The position numbers and the translations under genes are program-made. A stretch of DNA of 18,145 nucleotides from an uncultured Collinsella sp. (lineage in GTDB: Bacteria > Actinomycetota > Coriobacteriia > Coriobacteriales > Coriobacteriaceae): assembly GCA_900757235.1 (NCBI GenBank), contig CAAENB010000114.1, positions 1 to 18,145 of the forward strand. The letters are read 5' to 3'. Position 1 is the first letter of the stretch; the number at the start of each line of letters is the position of its first letter. Below, in pieces: positions 6,490 through 13,961 of the stretch. The notes beneath the pieces were generated by a model. That model was given only the letters and a program-made list of their open reading frames with translations. It ran no database searches and was not told the DNA's origin.

Positions 6490-8262
6490 TTACGAACGTT
6501 TGCGACTCGCCAGGGCGCCTGCGGCGATGGCGGCTGTTCCCGCAAGGGCGGCTGCCACGATGGCTGCGTTCGAGGTGTCGCCGGTTGCCGCGAGCTTGCC
6601 GACGGTCTTGGCTCCCTTGGCTGCAACTGCAACGGTCTTGGTTGTCTTCGTGCCCTCGGACTTGGAACCCTCGGGCTTGGTCTTGCCGTGCTTTTCCTCG
6701 GGCTTGGTCTCCTCGGGAGGCACGATGACCGTGCTCTTGGCGACAGCGGCGTCATAGGGGGAGTCAATCGTGGCATCGCCCGTGCCAATGGTCTGCCCCG
6801 CCTCGTAGACGATGCCGTCGCTGAGCTCTTCCTTGTTGCGATAGTCAATGACTTTGCCGCCTGCAGGCGTCTGGATGATGGCGTCCTTGATTTCGATGGT
6901 GCCGATCGCCTTGCCGTCCGCGCTCATGGCAAGGGCGAAGATAGCCGCCGTGTCTCCCTCGGCCGTGACCTTGCTGCGGACGATCGAGATGGTCGCGGGC
7001 GTGATGCCCTTCTCGGTCTGCGCGAAGATGCCGATGTTCAGGCCCTCGGACTCAGGGATGATTTCGTCGTTTTGGTCTCCACTGTAGTGGTCGGGGCCGT
7101 CGCCGCCGGTCTCGGCATAGCGGGCTATGGCCTTGACAACGGAGTCGCTGATGTAGATATGGCCACCCGCTTCGTCGGAGTAGAAATTACTGGTGGAGAT
7201 TGCAACCGAGAACCTGCCTTCTGCGAGCGCATCCACAGTCGAGCCGTTCTTGATGACGATGTTGTCCTCATCGGTGAAGAGTGCGCTGGCTTCCCCGCCA
7301 TCTGAGCTTGCGCGGACCGTCACGGTCGCGCCATCGAGCGTGATGCCCTTGTAGACATAGATGCCATACCCAACGCCACTTGCGTTGAGGGAAGCGTTCG
7401 TGACCGTGAGGCTGTTTTTACCGTCGATGGCGGCGTCTTCCTCGGAGCTTGCCTTGACCTGGCTGCCACCCGAGATCTCGATGTTGCCGTCGGCCCAAAT
7501 CGCATTGTCTTTGATAGAGCTTGCCTCTACCTTGCCGCCGCCCTTTATGATGAGGTTCTCGTTAGCATCGATACCCTGATCCTCGGTGGCCTTGGCGGTG
7601 ACGGTTCCGCTGTTGTCGATCGTGATGTTGCCGTCGGCCCTGATGCCATCCGAATCGCCCGTGGCGTTAACGTTTCCCGAGCCCTTGATGGTGACATCGC
7701 CCCCGGCATCGATGGCATCGTGCTCGGTGCTCGTGGCGTTGACAGTGCCAGCGCCGTCGATGTTGATGTTGCCGACGGAAGTGATGGCGTCACGAGAAGA
7801 TGCCACGTTGAGCGTGCTGGACGCGTCGCCCTGAATATTAAGCTCGGCGTTCTCGTTCGCGCCATCCTTAACCTTGATGCCGCGGCCGTTGTCGTTAGTG
7901 ACGGTGTTGTTGCCCTCGTAGCTCACGTTGAGCTTGCCCGCTGCCTCGATCGCGCCGCCGTTATAGCCGTTGAGCTTCATGTCGTCGGCGCCGTCCCAGC
8001 TCCAGGTGCCGGCGGCGTCGCCCGCCGCGGTGCCGGCGTTGTATTGGGTGCCGCCGACGTCCACCCACTCGGCCGCGAGCGAGACGCTCGGCATGAGCAG
8101 CGAACTTACCGTGAGCGCGCATACGGCGCCTACAACGATGCGGCGTGTCACGCGGCGCCAGCTGCCGTGTGCGAGCAGCGTGCGACGGCGCACGTCGGGC
8201 TCGACAAAATGGGCTCCAGAGGTTTTGTCATTGCGCTTGGGGGTCGTGAACAAGGCGGCCAT
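6490..8262 (-). CDS. Secreted beta-helix surface protein with LAATGD sortase-type anchor (right copy)
   Basis: A 590-residue paralogue of the left copy with the same plan. It has a long basic N region and signal core ending SLA (about residue 63), then TWSWDGADDMKLNGYNGG. Repeated coils follow, for example GNINIDGAGTVNATS, GDVTIKGSGNVNATG and GNITIDNSGTVTAKA. A Lys/Glu/Pro linker leads to LAATGD (from residue 557), a hydrophobic helix and RKRS. Signal region, many coils and C-terminal anchor are almost invariant between copies. Differences gather in short turns, such as the segment after GRGIKVKDG, the region around STSNFYSDEAG, and the linker. ATG 8262 is preceded by GGGAG at 5 bases on the minus strand. 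The likely role is an adhesin or glycan-contacting wall protein (inference). It is read away from the permease with a terminator between them, so it has its own promoter. Confidence 0.82.
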   Translation of the reverse strand: MAALFTTPKRNDKTSGAHFVEPDVRRRTLLAHGSWRRVTRRIVVGAVCALTVSSLLMPSVSLAAEWVDVGGTQYNAGTAAGDAAGTWSWDGADDMKLNGYNGGAIEAAGKLNVSYEGNNTVTNDNGRGIKVKDGANENAELNIQGDASSTLNVASSRDAITSVGNINIDGAGTVNATSTEHDAIDAGGDVTIKGSGNVNATGDSDGIRADGNITIDNSGTVTAKATEDQGIDANENLIIKGGGKVEASSIKDNAIWADGNIEISGGSQVKASSEEDAAIDGKNSLTVTNASLNASGVGYGIYVYKGITLDGATVTVRASSDGGEASALFTDEDNIVIKNGSTVDALAEGRFSVAISTSNFYSDEAGGHIYISDSVVKAIARYAETGGDGPDHYSGDQNDEIIPESEGLNIGIFAQTEKGITPATISIVRSKVTAEGDTAAIFALAMSADGKAIGTIEIKDAIIQTPAGGKVIDYRNKEELSDGIVYEAGQTIGTGDATIDSPYDAAVAKSTVIVPPEETKPEEKHGKTKPEGSKSEGTKTTKTVAVAAKGAKTVGKLAATGDTSNAAIVAAALAGTAAIAAGALASRKRS

Positions 8263-8360
8263 GGTTACTCCCATCCTCATAGGGCCTATGCGATTACGCC
8301 CAGCATATCTGCAGGATGTAGCCGGCGGTAGTGCCGTTTGGAGAGCAAAACGTCCAAAAC
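8263..8360 (-). promoter_or_regulatory. Conserved leader/promoter region of the right surface-protein gene
   Basis: Counterpart of 6219-6316, with an identical 23-bp block at 8321-8343 and the dyad ATAGG-G-CCTAT at 8279-8289, here extended to CATAGG-G-CCTATG. Conservation in non-coding DNA is as high as in the coding parts, suggesting shared control or gene conversion. Confidence 0.5.
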
Positions 8361-8408
8361 TTGCGAAGCAATACATCGCGCGTCCGTGTGGCGCCTGGCT
8401 TTAAAAGC

Positions 8409-8443
8409 AAAGCGCGGAGCCGCTCGATGCGACTCCGCGCTTT
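8409..8443 (-). terminator. Terminator of the purine permease gene
   Basis: A 15-bp stem (8409-8423 with 8429-8443, one G-U pair) and a 5-base loop. The minus-strand continuation is T-rich (GCTTTTAAAG). It lies 27 bp after the permease stop and before the right surface gene's leader. Confidence 0.85.
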
Positions 8444-8469
8444 GCTGTTTGGTATTGCGAATCTTGCGC

Positions 8470-9783
8470 CTACGCTACAAAGAAGTAGACGAGGAAGGCA
8501 AGGGCTGCGATCCACATGAGCGGCTTGATCTTGGATGCCTCGCCCTTAAAGAGCGCGACGACCACGTAGGCGATAAAGCCCAGACCAATGCCGGCAGAGA
8601 TGGAGTAGGTGAAGGGCACGCCGGCGACAATCATGAACGCCGGGAAGCCCTGCGACACGTCGGACCAGTCGATCTCGGAGGCCTCGCTCATCATGAGGTA
8701 GCCGACGTAGACCAGAGCACCGCAGGTGGCGGCGCTGGAAACGATGGTGACGATGGGGGAGAAGAACGCGGCGAGAATGAACAGCACGCCGGTGGTGACG
8801 GAGGTGAGGCCCGTGCGGCCACCGTCGGCAGCGCCAGAGGTGGACTCGACGAAGGTGGTGATGGAGGAGACGCCCATAAAGCCACCGGCAGCAGCGGCCA
8901 CGGAGTCGACGACCAGGATGGGACGGATGTCCTCGACATTGCCGTCCTCGGTCAAGAACTCGCCCTGCTTGGCGACGGCCATCGCGGTGCCCATGGTGTC
9001 GAAGAAGTCGCTCATGAGCAGCGAGAAGGCAACGACGAGCAGCATCGGGTCGGTCAGGACCTTCACGATGGCAAGGTTGCCGTCGGCAGTGCTGGCAAAC
9101 GGGGCGCCGAAGGTCGAGAAGTCGAGCGGTGCGATGAGGCCCTCGGGCGCATGGGTGACGCCCAGCGGGATTCCGGCGATAACGGCGACGATGATGCCGA
9201 TGAGCAGCGAGCCCGGCACGTTGCGGGAAGCCAGGGCAACCGTCACGACGATGGAGATGATGCCGACGATAAAGGTGGGGGAGGCGATGTCGCCCAGGCC
9301 GACGAGCGTACCGGCGCCAGCGGTGATGATGCCGGCGTCGCACAGGCCGATCATGGCGATAAACAGGCCCAGACCCACCGAGATGGCGTGGCGCAGGACC
9401 ACGGGGATGGCGTCCATGATGGCCTCGCGCAGGCCGCAAAGGACGAGCAGCAAGATGACGATACCCTCGAGGAAGATAACGCTCATGGCGACGTGCCAGT
9501 CACCGCCGCACATGGTGGTGGTGATGCCCGCGATCATGGCGTTGATGCCCAGGCCTGAAGCGCAGGCGAGCGGGCGGTTTGCGAAGATGCCCATGCAGAT
9601 GGTCATGATGCCGGCGCCCAGGCAGGTGGCGCAGGCGAGCGCTCCCGCATCAATACCAGCGCCCGAGAGCACTGCGGGGTTGACGGCGATGATGTAGGCC
9701 ATCGCCAGGAATGTTGTCAGTCCAGCGCGAAGTTCGGTCCCGATTGTGGACTTGCGCTCACTGACGTGAAAAAGTTCGTCCAT
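8470..9783 (-). CDS. NCS2-family purine (adenine/guanine/hypoxanthine) permease, AzgA/PbuG type
   Basis: A 437-residue polytopic membrane protein expected to import a purine base by proton symport for salvage. Family signatures are GLGINAM at 78-84, SDFFDTMGT at 258-266 and ESTSGAADGGRTGLTS at 313-328, all typical of the AzgA branch of NCS2. Length and hydrophobic pattern fit an intact 12-14-segment carrier. Which purine is carried cannot be read from sequence. ATG 9783 is chosen because AAGGAAAGGG lies 6 bases upstream on the minus strand; an in-frame start at 9828 has no such site. No purine riboswitch was recognised upstream. A short hairpin lies next to the ribosome-binding site. The 3' end is duplicated as a fossil at 6423-6468. 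Confidence 0.9.
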   Translation of the reverse strand: MDELFHVSERKSTIGTELRAGLTTFLAMAYIIAVNPAVLSGAGIDAGALACATCLGAGIMTICMGIFANRPLACASGLGINAMIAGITTTMCGGDWHVAMSVIFLEGIVILLLVLCGLREAIMDAIPVVLRHAISVGLGLFIAMIGLCDAGIITAGAGTLVGLGDIASPTFIVGIISIVVTVALASRNVPGSLLIGIIVAVIAGIPLGVTHAPEGLIAPLDFSTFGAPFASTADGNLAIVKVLTDPMLLVVAFSLLMSDFFDTMGTAMAVAKQGEFLTEDGNVEDIRPILVVDSVAAAAGGFMGVSSITTFVESTSGAADGGRTGLTSVTTGVLFILAAFFSPIVTIVSSAATCGALVYVGYLMMSEASEIDWSDVSQGFPAFMIVAGVPFTYSISAGIGLGFIAYVVVALFKGEASKIKPLMWIAALAFLVYFFVA

Positions 9784-9800
9784 GCATACCCTTTCCTTGT

Positions 9801-9821
9801 TCGGCCCCGAGTTTAGGCCGA
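9801..9821 (-). promoter_or_regulatory. Leader hairpin of the purine permease
   Basis: A perfect 6-bp stem TCGGCC/GGCCGA with a 9-base loop, immediately upstream of the ribosome-binding site. It may tune translation or mRNA stability; the role is inferred. Confidence 0.3.
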
Positions 9822-9838
9822 TTGACACGAACTCATTT

Positions 9839-9844
9839 ACTATA
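9839..9844 (-). promoter_or_regulatory. Probable -10 of the purine permease promoter
   Basis: TATAGT read on the minus strand, about 56 bp before the start codon. The -35 candidate 18 bp away (GGAACA) is a partial match only. Confidence 0.4.
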
Positions 9845-9937
9845 TCGCCTTTACAACCTTGCTGTTCCTCGCATGTTGATGTTCGGCGCTTTGTAACAGA
9901 CGGACGGTATTTATCGCATGAAAATGTGTGGGTACCG

Positions 9938-9943
9938 TATACT
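9938..9943 (+). promoter_or_regulatory. Probable -10 of the deformylase-like gene
   Basis: TATACT lies 34 bp upstream of the ATG at 9977, at a typical leader distance. No consensus -35 was found at 16-18 bp. Confidence 0.4.
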
Positions 9944-9976
9944 TAAGCGGTTACAACGACCCCTATGGAGGAACGT

Positions 9977-10396
9977 ATGATTAAAGAGCTTTGCCACGAC
10001 GAGGCTATCCTGTCCCAGCGTTGCGAGGTTGCGACCGTCGAGGACGAGTCGGTTGCTCAGGACCTGATCGATACCATCAAGTCGCTCGATGATGCCGGCT
10101 GCTTGGCCGCCAACCAGATCGGCGTTACCAAGAAGGTCTGCGTCTACCTGGACGACGCCGGCGAGCCCCACGTGCTCTACAACCCCCGTCTGGTGTTTGG
10201 CCTGGGCGCCAGCAAGATGGAGGAGAGCTGCCTGACGCACGAGGAGGTCACCAAGTCCACGCGCTATATCAAGTGCAAGGTTGCCTTTGACCAGATCGTC
10301 GATGGCAAGATGCGCGAGCGCAAGCAGGACTTTGTCGGCTTTGAGGCACAGATGATCCAGCATATGATCGATCACTGTCTTGGAAAGTTGGTCTAA
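9977..10396 (+). CDS. Peptide deformylase-like protein lacking the catalytic glutamate
   Basis: A 139-residue member of the peptide deformylase fold, whose active members remove N-formyl groups from nascent proteins. Motif 1 is GCLAANQIG (41-49; usual GxGLAAxQ), keeping Gln47. Motif 2 is EESCLT (82-87; usual EGCLS), keeping the metal ligand Cys85. Motif 3 is HMIDH (129-133) instead of HExDH: both histidine ligands remain but the catalytic Glu is Met130. Metal could still bind, but ordinary deformylation should be strongly impaired, so it may be a binding protein or have a changed activity (inference). ATG 9977 is set by GGAGG at 9967-9971; an in-frame ATG at 9965 overlaps that site and is rejected. 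It is followed by a hairpin-rich intergenic region and the bile salt hydrolase. Confidence 0.82.
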   Translation: MIKELCHDEAILSQRCEVATVEDESVAQDLIDTIKSLDDAGCLAANQIGVTKKVCVYLDDAGEPHVLYNPRLVFGLGASKMEESCLTHEEVTKSTRYIKCKVAFDQIVDGKMRERKQDFVGFEAQMIQHMIDHCLGKLV

Positions 10397-10428
10397 GGGG
10401 ACCAAAGCACCGCACTTCGTCTCTTTTG

Positions 10429-10470
10429 GTCCGGGCGTGACATTGTTGTCATGTCCGGGCTTTTGTGTTT
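10429..10470 (+). terminator. Terminator after the deformylase-like gene
   Basis: A 14-bp stem (10429-10442 with 10447-10460, three G-U pairs), loop TTGT, followed by TTTTGTGTTT. An alternative 8-bp stem (10399-10406 with 10425-10432) shares GTCC with its left arm and cannot form at the same time. Confidence 0.75.
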
Positions 10471-10528
10471 AGCGCCTTTTTGTTTGGTGACAATAACCTT
10501 AGCAGGAACGTAAAGCTAGGAGGCGCTA
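10470..10528 (+). promoter_or_regulatory. Inverted repeat enclosing the bile salt hydrolase leader and ribosome-binding site
   Basis: TAGCGCCT (10470-10477) and AGGCGCTA (10521-10528) are perfect 8-bp complements, 43 bases apart. The right arm covers the end of the GGAGG site and the A of the start codon, so in a transcript that includes both arms it could mask translation initiation. Confidence 0.35.
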
Positions 10529-11493
10529 TGTGTACGAGCATTCGATTTACCGATAATTCCGGCCACATGTATCTGGGCCGCAACCTCGACTGGAGCTTTG
10601 ACTACGGCCAACAGGTTCGCGTGATGCCGCGCGGGTTCCACATTCCGTATTCGTTTATCGACGACGCGACAGCGGCACACGCGGTGATCGGTATGTGCAT
10701 CGATTACAAGAACTATCCCATGTTTTTCGATTGCGGTAACGATGCGGGTCTGGCTGTGGCGGGGCTCAACTTTCCCGGCTATGCCGAGTATGCCGAGGGC
10801 CCTGTCGACGGCAAGAACAATATCGCGGCCTATGAGTTTCCCCTGTGGGTGGCAGCGACGTTCTCGACGGTCGATGAGGTCGAGGCCGCGCTGCGCGACA
10901 CGGTGATTGTCGCTAAATCTGCCGGAGAGGGGCTGGGCGTGTCGCTGCTCCATTGGATTATCGGCGACAGCCAGCGCAGCATCGTGGTCGAGATGATGGC
11001 TGACGGCCTGCATGTATACGACGATCCGGTCGACACCCTTGCCAATCAGCCCACCTTCCCGTGGCACATGGAAAACCTCCGCACCTATATCACCGCCACA
11101 AGCGATTTTCCGCAGACGGCGACATGGCGTGGTGCCGAGCTCAAGCCCTATGGCGCGGGTGCCGGCATGCGCGGTATTCCGGGTGACTGCTATTCGCCGA
11201 GCCGTTTTGTAAAGGCGGCGTACCTCAATGCCAATTACCCGCAAAAGGAGAGCGAGACCGAAAACGTCGTTCGCATGTTCCGCTCGCTCGAAGGCGTGGT
11301 GATGATCGAGGGGGCGTCCAGGATGGGCGATGGCAAGTTCGAGAAGACTATCTACACCGGATGCTTTAGTGCGCGCACGGGCAATTATTACTACGCGATG
11401 TATGGGGATCCGTCGATTCGCTACGTGAGCCTGATGGATGCCGAGGGCGCGAGCCCCGATAGGCTCGTGGTTCCCGAGCCGCGTCGTTCGTAG
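10528..11493 (+). CDS. bsh: Choloylglycine (conjugated bile salt) hydrolase
   Basis: A 321-residue Ntn-hydrolase that should cleave glycine- or taurine-conjugated bile salts; related penicillin V acylases are the main alternative. Removal of Met1 exposes the nucleophile Cys2 (MCTSIRF). Further active-site residues match the Clostridium perfringens enzyme numbering closely: Arg18 and Asp21 (GRNLDWS), Asn81 (AGLNFPGYAEY), Asn173 (LANQPTF) and Arg226 (SPSRF). The AGLNFPGYA and LLHWIIGD segments favour bile salt hydrolase over penicillin acylase. There is no signal peptide, as usual for this cytoplasmic enzyme. ATG 10528 follows AGGAGG closely (4-5 bases); a longer frame from 10465 would bury the nucleophile and is rejected. 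Terminators flank it on both sides, so it is probably transcribed alone. It supports a gut lifestyle. Confidence 0.92.
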   Translation: MCTSIRFTDNSGHMYLGRNLDWSFDYGQQVRVMPRGFHIPYSFIDDATAAHAVIGMCIDYKNYPMFFDCGNDAGLAVAGLNFPGYAEYAEGPVDGKNNIAAYEFPLWVAATFSTVDEVEAALRDTVIVAKSAGEGLGVSLLHWIIGDSQRSIVVEMMADGLHVYDDPVDTLANQPTFPWHMENLRTYITATSDFPQTATWRGAELKPYGAGAGMRGIPGDCYSPSRFVKAAYLNANYPQKESETENVVRMFRSLEGVVMIEGASRMGDGKFEKTIYTGCFSARTGNYYYAMYGDPSIRYVSLMDAEGASPDRLVVPEPRRS

Positions 11494-11516
11494 CCGTTAG
11501 CTTTACTGCAATGCAA

Positions 11517-11552
11517 AGCGGCTCTGCGTCTCTCGTGAGGTGCAGGGCCGCT
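11517..11552. terminator. Terminator between bsh and the convergent kup
   Basis: An 11-bp stem, AGCGGCTCTGC (11517-11527) with 11542-11552 (one G-U pair). The loop contains a smaller CTC/GAG stem. T-rich sequence follows on the plus strand and TTT on the minus side, so it may act in both directions, though the U-tracts are modest. Confidence 0.6.
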
Positions 11553-11572
11553 GTCGTTGATTTGTGGCGTCG

Positions 11573-13804
11573 CTAGAAGTTGGCGTCGTTGAGTTGTTCG
11601 TTCTCGAGGCCGTCGAGCTGTTGCTGTTCGGGCGTATCGGCGACGCTCTCGAGCAGCTCGGTGGGATCGACGTTCATGTCCCTACCGGCTTCGTTGCCGT
11701 TGACCAAGTCGTCCGAGAAGATGTCGACTTCCATTTCCTCGGCCTCTTCGATCTGAACCTCGAGCGGCACCTGGGTGCGCACGAGCTTAACGGCCGGACG
11801 CATGCGGGCAAACAGCGGCACGTACTCGATGATGATGGCCGAGTTCTCAAGACCGTACCAGCGTGCCGGGCTTCCGCAGGCGCGGCGGACGGCATACTTG
11901 ATGGCCATCACGCGGTGGTCGTTGCGGTTGATGTCCGTTTCGGGGGCAAGCATCTTGCGCAGCATGCAAAAGCGGAAGTCACCTACGTTGCCGCGCGTCT
12001 CGTAGATGGAGTAGGTGTGATGTTGCGGCGGCAGCTCGCCCGATGCCATCAAGTCGCCGACGATCTGACGCAGATAGGCGTTGACGCGCTGGTTGACCTT
12101 AAAGCCCAGGTCCAGGCGCACGCGGAACAAAAAGTCCGTGCCAAAGGTCTCGACGGAATACTCGTGCGTATAGGGTTCGTCGGTAACGTGCACGTTGATG
12201 AACCAGTATGCCTTGGCGCGCTTGGGATGTTTGTCCAAGATGGAATAGAGCACGTCGCGGTCGAGCGTGAGCGGATCGGGACTGTTGGTGAGGAACACCA
12301 GATTGTCGGCGAGCACGGGATAGGTCTCGTCATTGCGCAGGCGATTGAGCTGGTCGATGTACTTGGAGACGGGCAGCAGAATCGTCTGCGTGCGCTCGAT
12401 GGCGGTGCCGCGACGCCACACATACATAAGGCCAAACAGCAGTGCGGCCAAGAAGATCATTACATAGCCGCCGTCAAAGAACATGGTGAGGCACGAGGCG
12501 AAAAAGCACAGCTCAATGGCGCCGAAGAGCAGGGCGAAGACGCAGGCGCCCAGCTTGTGCTTGAGGATGCCGGCGATATAGCTCGTCAGCAGCGTGGTGG
12601 TCATAAGCATGGTCACGGTAATGGCGAGGCCGTAGGCGCTCTCCATGCGCTCGGAGTTCTGGAACAGCAGCACAATGAAGATGCAGCCGACCCACATGAT
12701 GTTGTTGACGAGTGGAATATAGAGCTGGCCCTTGGTGTCGCTGGGGTAGTGGATGCGCAGGTGCGGCATAAGGTTGAGGCGCGTTGCCTCGGATACCAGC
12801 GAGAACGAGCCGGTGATGAGCACCTGTGAGGCGATGATGGCCGCCACGGCCGAAAGCACGATGGCAAAGGGGCGTAGGGGCTCGGGGAGCATCATATAGA
12901 ACGGGTTGACGATATCCATCGCGAGCATCTGGGGGTTGGAGTTATTGGCGAGTAGCCAAGCTCCCTGACCCAGATAGTTGAGGATAAGGGCCGCCTTAAC
13001 AAATGGCCAGGATGCATAGATGTTTGCCTTGCCCACGTGGCCCATGTCCGAGTAGAGTGCCTCGGCACCGGTTGTCGACAGGAAGACAAAGCCGAGCACC
13101 ATAATGCCCGAATGGTTGATGGGCGAGAACAGGAACATAATGCCGCGGATGGGGTTGAGCGCGCGCAAGATGGACAGGTTGCCGAGCATGTTGAACAGAC
13201 CGGCGCCTGCCAGGAACAGGAACCACAGCGTCATGAGCGGGCCGAACAGCTTGCCGATTGACGAGGTGCCGGCGCGCTGCATGGCAAATAGGCCGCAGAT
13301 AATGATGATGGTGATGATGATGACGTTGGTCTGCCCGTCGCCCAGCAGCGCATGGCCCCATTCGATGGTGCGCAGACCCTCGATGGCTGTGGTGACCGTG
13401 ACGGCGGGGGTGAGGATGCCGTCGGCAAGCAGTGCCGCACCGCCGATCATGGCGGGCAGAATCAGCCATGATGCCACCTTGCGTACGAGGCTGAACAGGG
13501 CGAAGATGCCGCCTTCGTTGTGGTTGTCGGCCTTCATGGCGATTACCACGTACTTGACCGTGGTCACGAGCGTCATGGTCCAGATGACGAGCGAAAGCGC
13601 GCCCAGGATCATGTCCTCGCTGACGGTACCGATGCCGCCGTTGTTGGCGACGATTGATTTCATGGTGTACATGGGGCTCGTGCCGATGTCGCCATAGACG
13701 ACGCCGAGCGTTACGAGCAGCATGCCAGCGGAGAGGGGGATGGCTCCGTGCCCGCCTTGCCCGCGCTGGTCTTGGAGGTTTGCCTCCAGTTTGTTGTGTG
13801 CCAC
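11573..13804 (-). CDS. kup: Kup-type potassium uptake transporter
   Basis: A 743-residue KUP/HAK/KT family protein, a proton-coupled potassium importer of the plasma membrane. GVVYGDIGTSPMYT at about residues 34-47 is the family hallmark. FLSTTGAEALYSDMGHVGKANI corresponds to the conserved segment in the middle of the membrane domain. About twelve hydrophobic helices are followed by a long, acidic, cytoplasmic C-terminal region, making it roughly 120 residues longer than E. coli Kup. The start is taken as GTG 13804 because AAGGGAG sits 5 bases upstream on the minus strand; the in-frame ATG at 13822 would place that site inside the coding region and has no site of its own. A TATAAA hexamer lies upstream on the minus strand. 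No c-di-AMP riboswitch was recognised in the short gap to the DMT gene. Confidence 0.92.
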   Translation of the reverse strand: MAHNKLEANLQDQRGQGGHGAIPLSAGMLLVTLGVVYGDIGTSPMYTMKSIVANNGGIGTVSEDMILGALSLVIWTMTLVTTVKYVVIAMKADNHNEGGIFALFSLVRKVASWLILPAMIGGAALLADGILTPAVTVTTAIEGLRTIEWGHALLGDGQTNVIIITIIIICGLFAMQRAGTSSIGKLFGPLMTLWFLFLAGAGLFNMLGNLSILRALNPIRGIMFLFSPINHSGIMVLGFVFLSTTGAEALYSDMGHVGKANIYASWPFVKAALILNYLGQGAWLLANNSNPQMLAMDIVNPFYMMLPEPLRPFAIVLSAVAAIIASQVLITGSFSLVSEATRLNLMPHLRIHYPSDTKGQLYIPLVNNIMWVGCIFIVLLFQNSERMESAYGLAITVTMLMTTTLLTSYIAGILKHKLGACVFALLFGAIELCFFASCLTMFFDGGYVMIFLAALLFGLMYVWRRGTAIERTQTILLPVSKYIDQLNRLRNDETYPVLADNLVFLTNSPDPLTLDRDVLYSILDKHPKRAKAYWFINVHVTDEPYTHEYSVETFGTDFLFRVRLDLGFKVNQRVNAYLRQIVGDLMASGELPPQHHTYSIYETRGNVGDFRFCMLRKMLAPETDINRNDHRVMAIKYAVRRACGSPARWYGLENSAIIIEYVPLFARMRPAVKLVRTQVPLEVQIEEAEEMEVDIFSDDLVNGNEAGRDMNVDPTELLESVADTPEQQQLDGLENEQLNDANF

Positions 13805-13903
13805 GAGGACTCCCTTAGACATCCGGTTATCTGTCTAGGACAAAAAACTTTATGCCGTCTTTATACATACAAGAGCAGTTTGGCACATCGGGATATTTTA
13901 GAC

Positions 13904-13927
13904 AATAATCCTCAGCTGGGGATTATT
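13904..13927 (-). terminator. Hairpin between the DMT transporter gene and kup
   Basis: AATAATCC (13904-13911) pairs with GGATTATT (13920-13927), extendable by two pairs to a 4-base loop. Read on the minus strand it follows the DMT stop by about 35 bp and leads into AT-rich sequence, so a weak terminator is likely. The uridine tract is largely inside the stem. Confidence 0.5.
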
Positions 13928-13961
13928 TATCTACGCAGGTAGCATTTCAAAGCAGGGGCTT

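Larger units (their letters stand above)
6475..8515. repeat. Tandem duplication, right unit
   Basis: The partner of 4413-6468. It contains the right surface gene, its leader, the permease terminator and the last 46 bp of the intact permease gene, so it is contiguous with the presumably ancestral neighbour. Confidence 0.85.

Noticed and set aside
4428..8262. Short-period DNA tandem repeats or a phase-variable tract in the surface genes
   Set aside because: The coils repeat at protein level only; no homopolymer run or exact short repeat able to slip was seen.
8338..9558. Plus-strand open frame of 406 codons opposite the purine permease
   Set aside because: Its translation is a Gly/Asp/His-rich low-complexity product and the opposite strand is a clear AzgA-type permease.
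9784..9976. Purine riboswitch upstream of the purine permease
   Set aside because: The conserved core of the purine aptamer was not found; only a small hairpin lies near the ribosome-binding site.
9965..9976. Upstream ATG at 9965 as start of the deformylase-like protein
   Set aside because: It overlaps the GGAGG that serves the ATG at 9977.
11564..12829. Plus-strand open frame of 421 codons opposite kup
   Set aside because: It is a shadow of the kup coding strand with no ribosome-binding site or domain.
13805..13961. c-di-AMP (ydaO-type) riboswitch upstream of kup
   Set aside because: The gap is short and contains only one simple hairpin, better explained as the end of the preceding gene's transcript.
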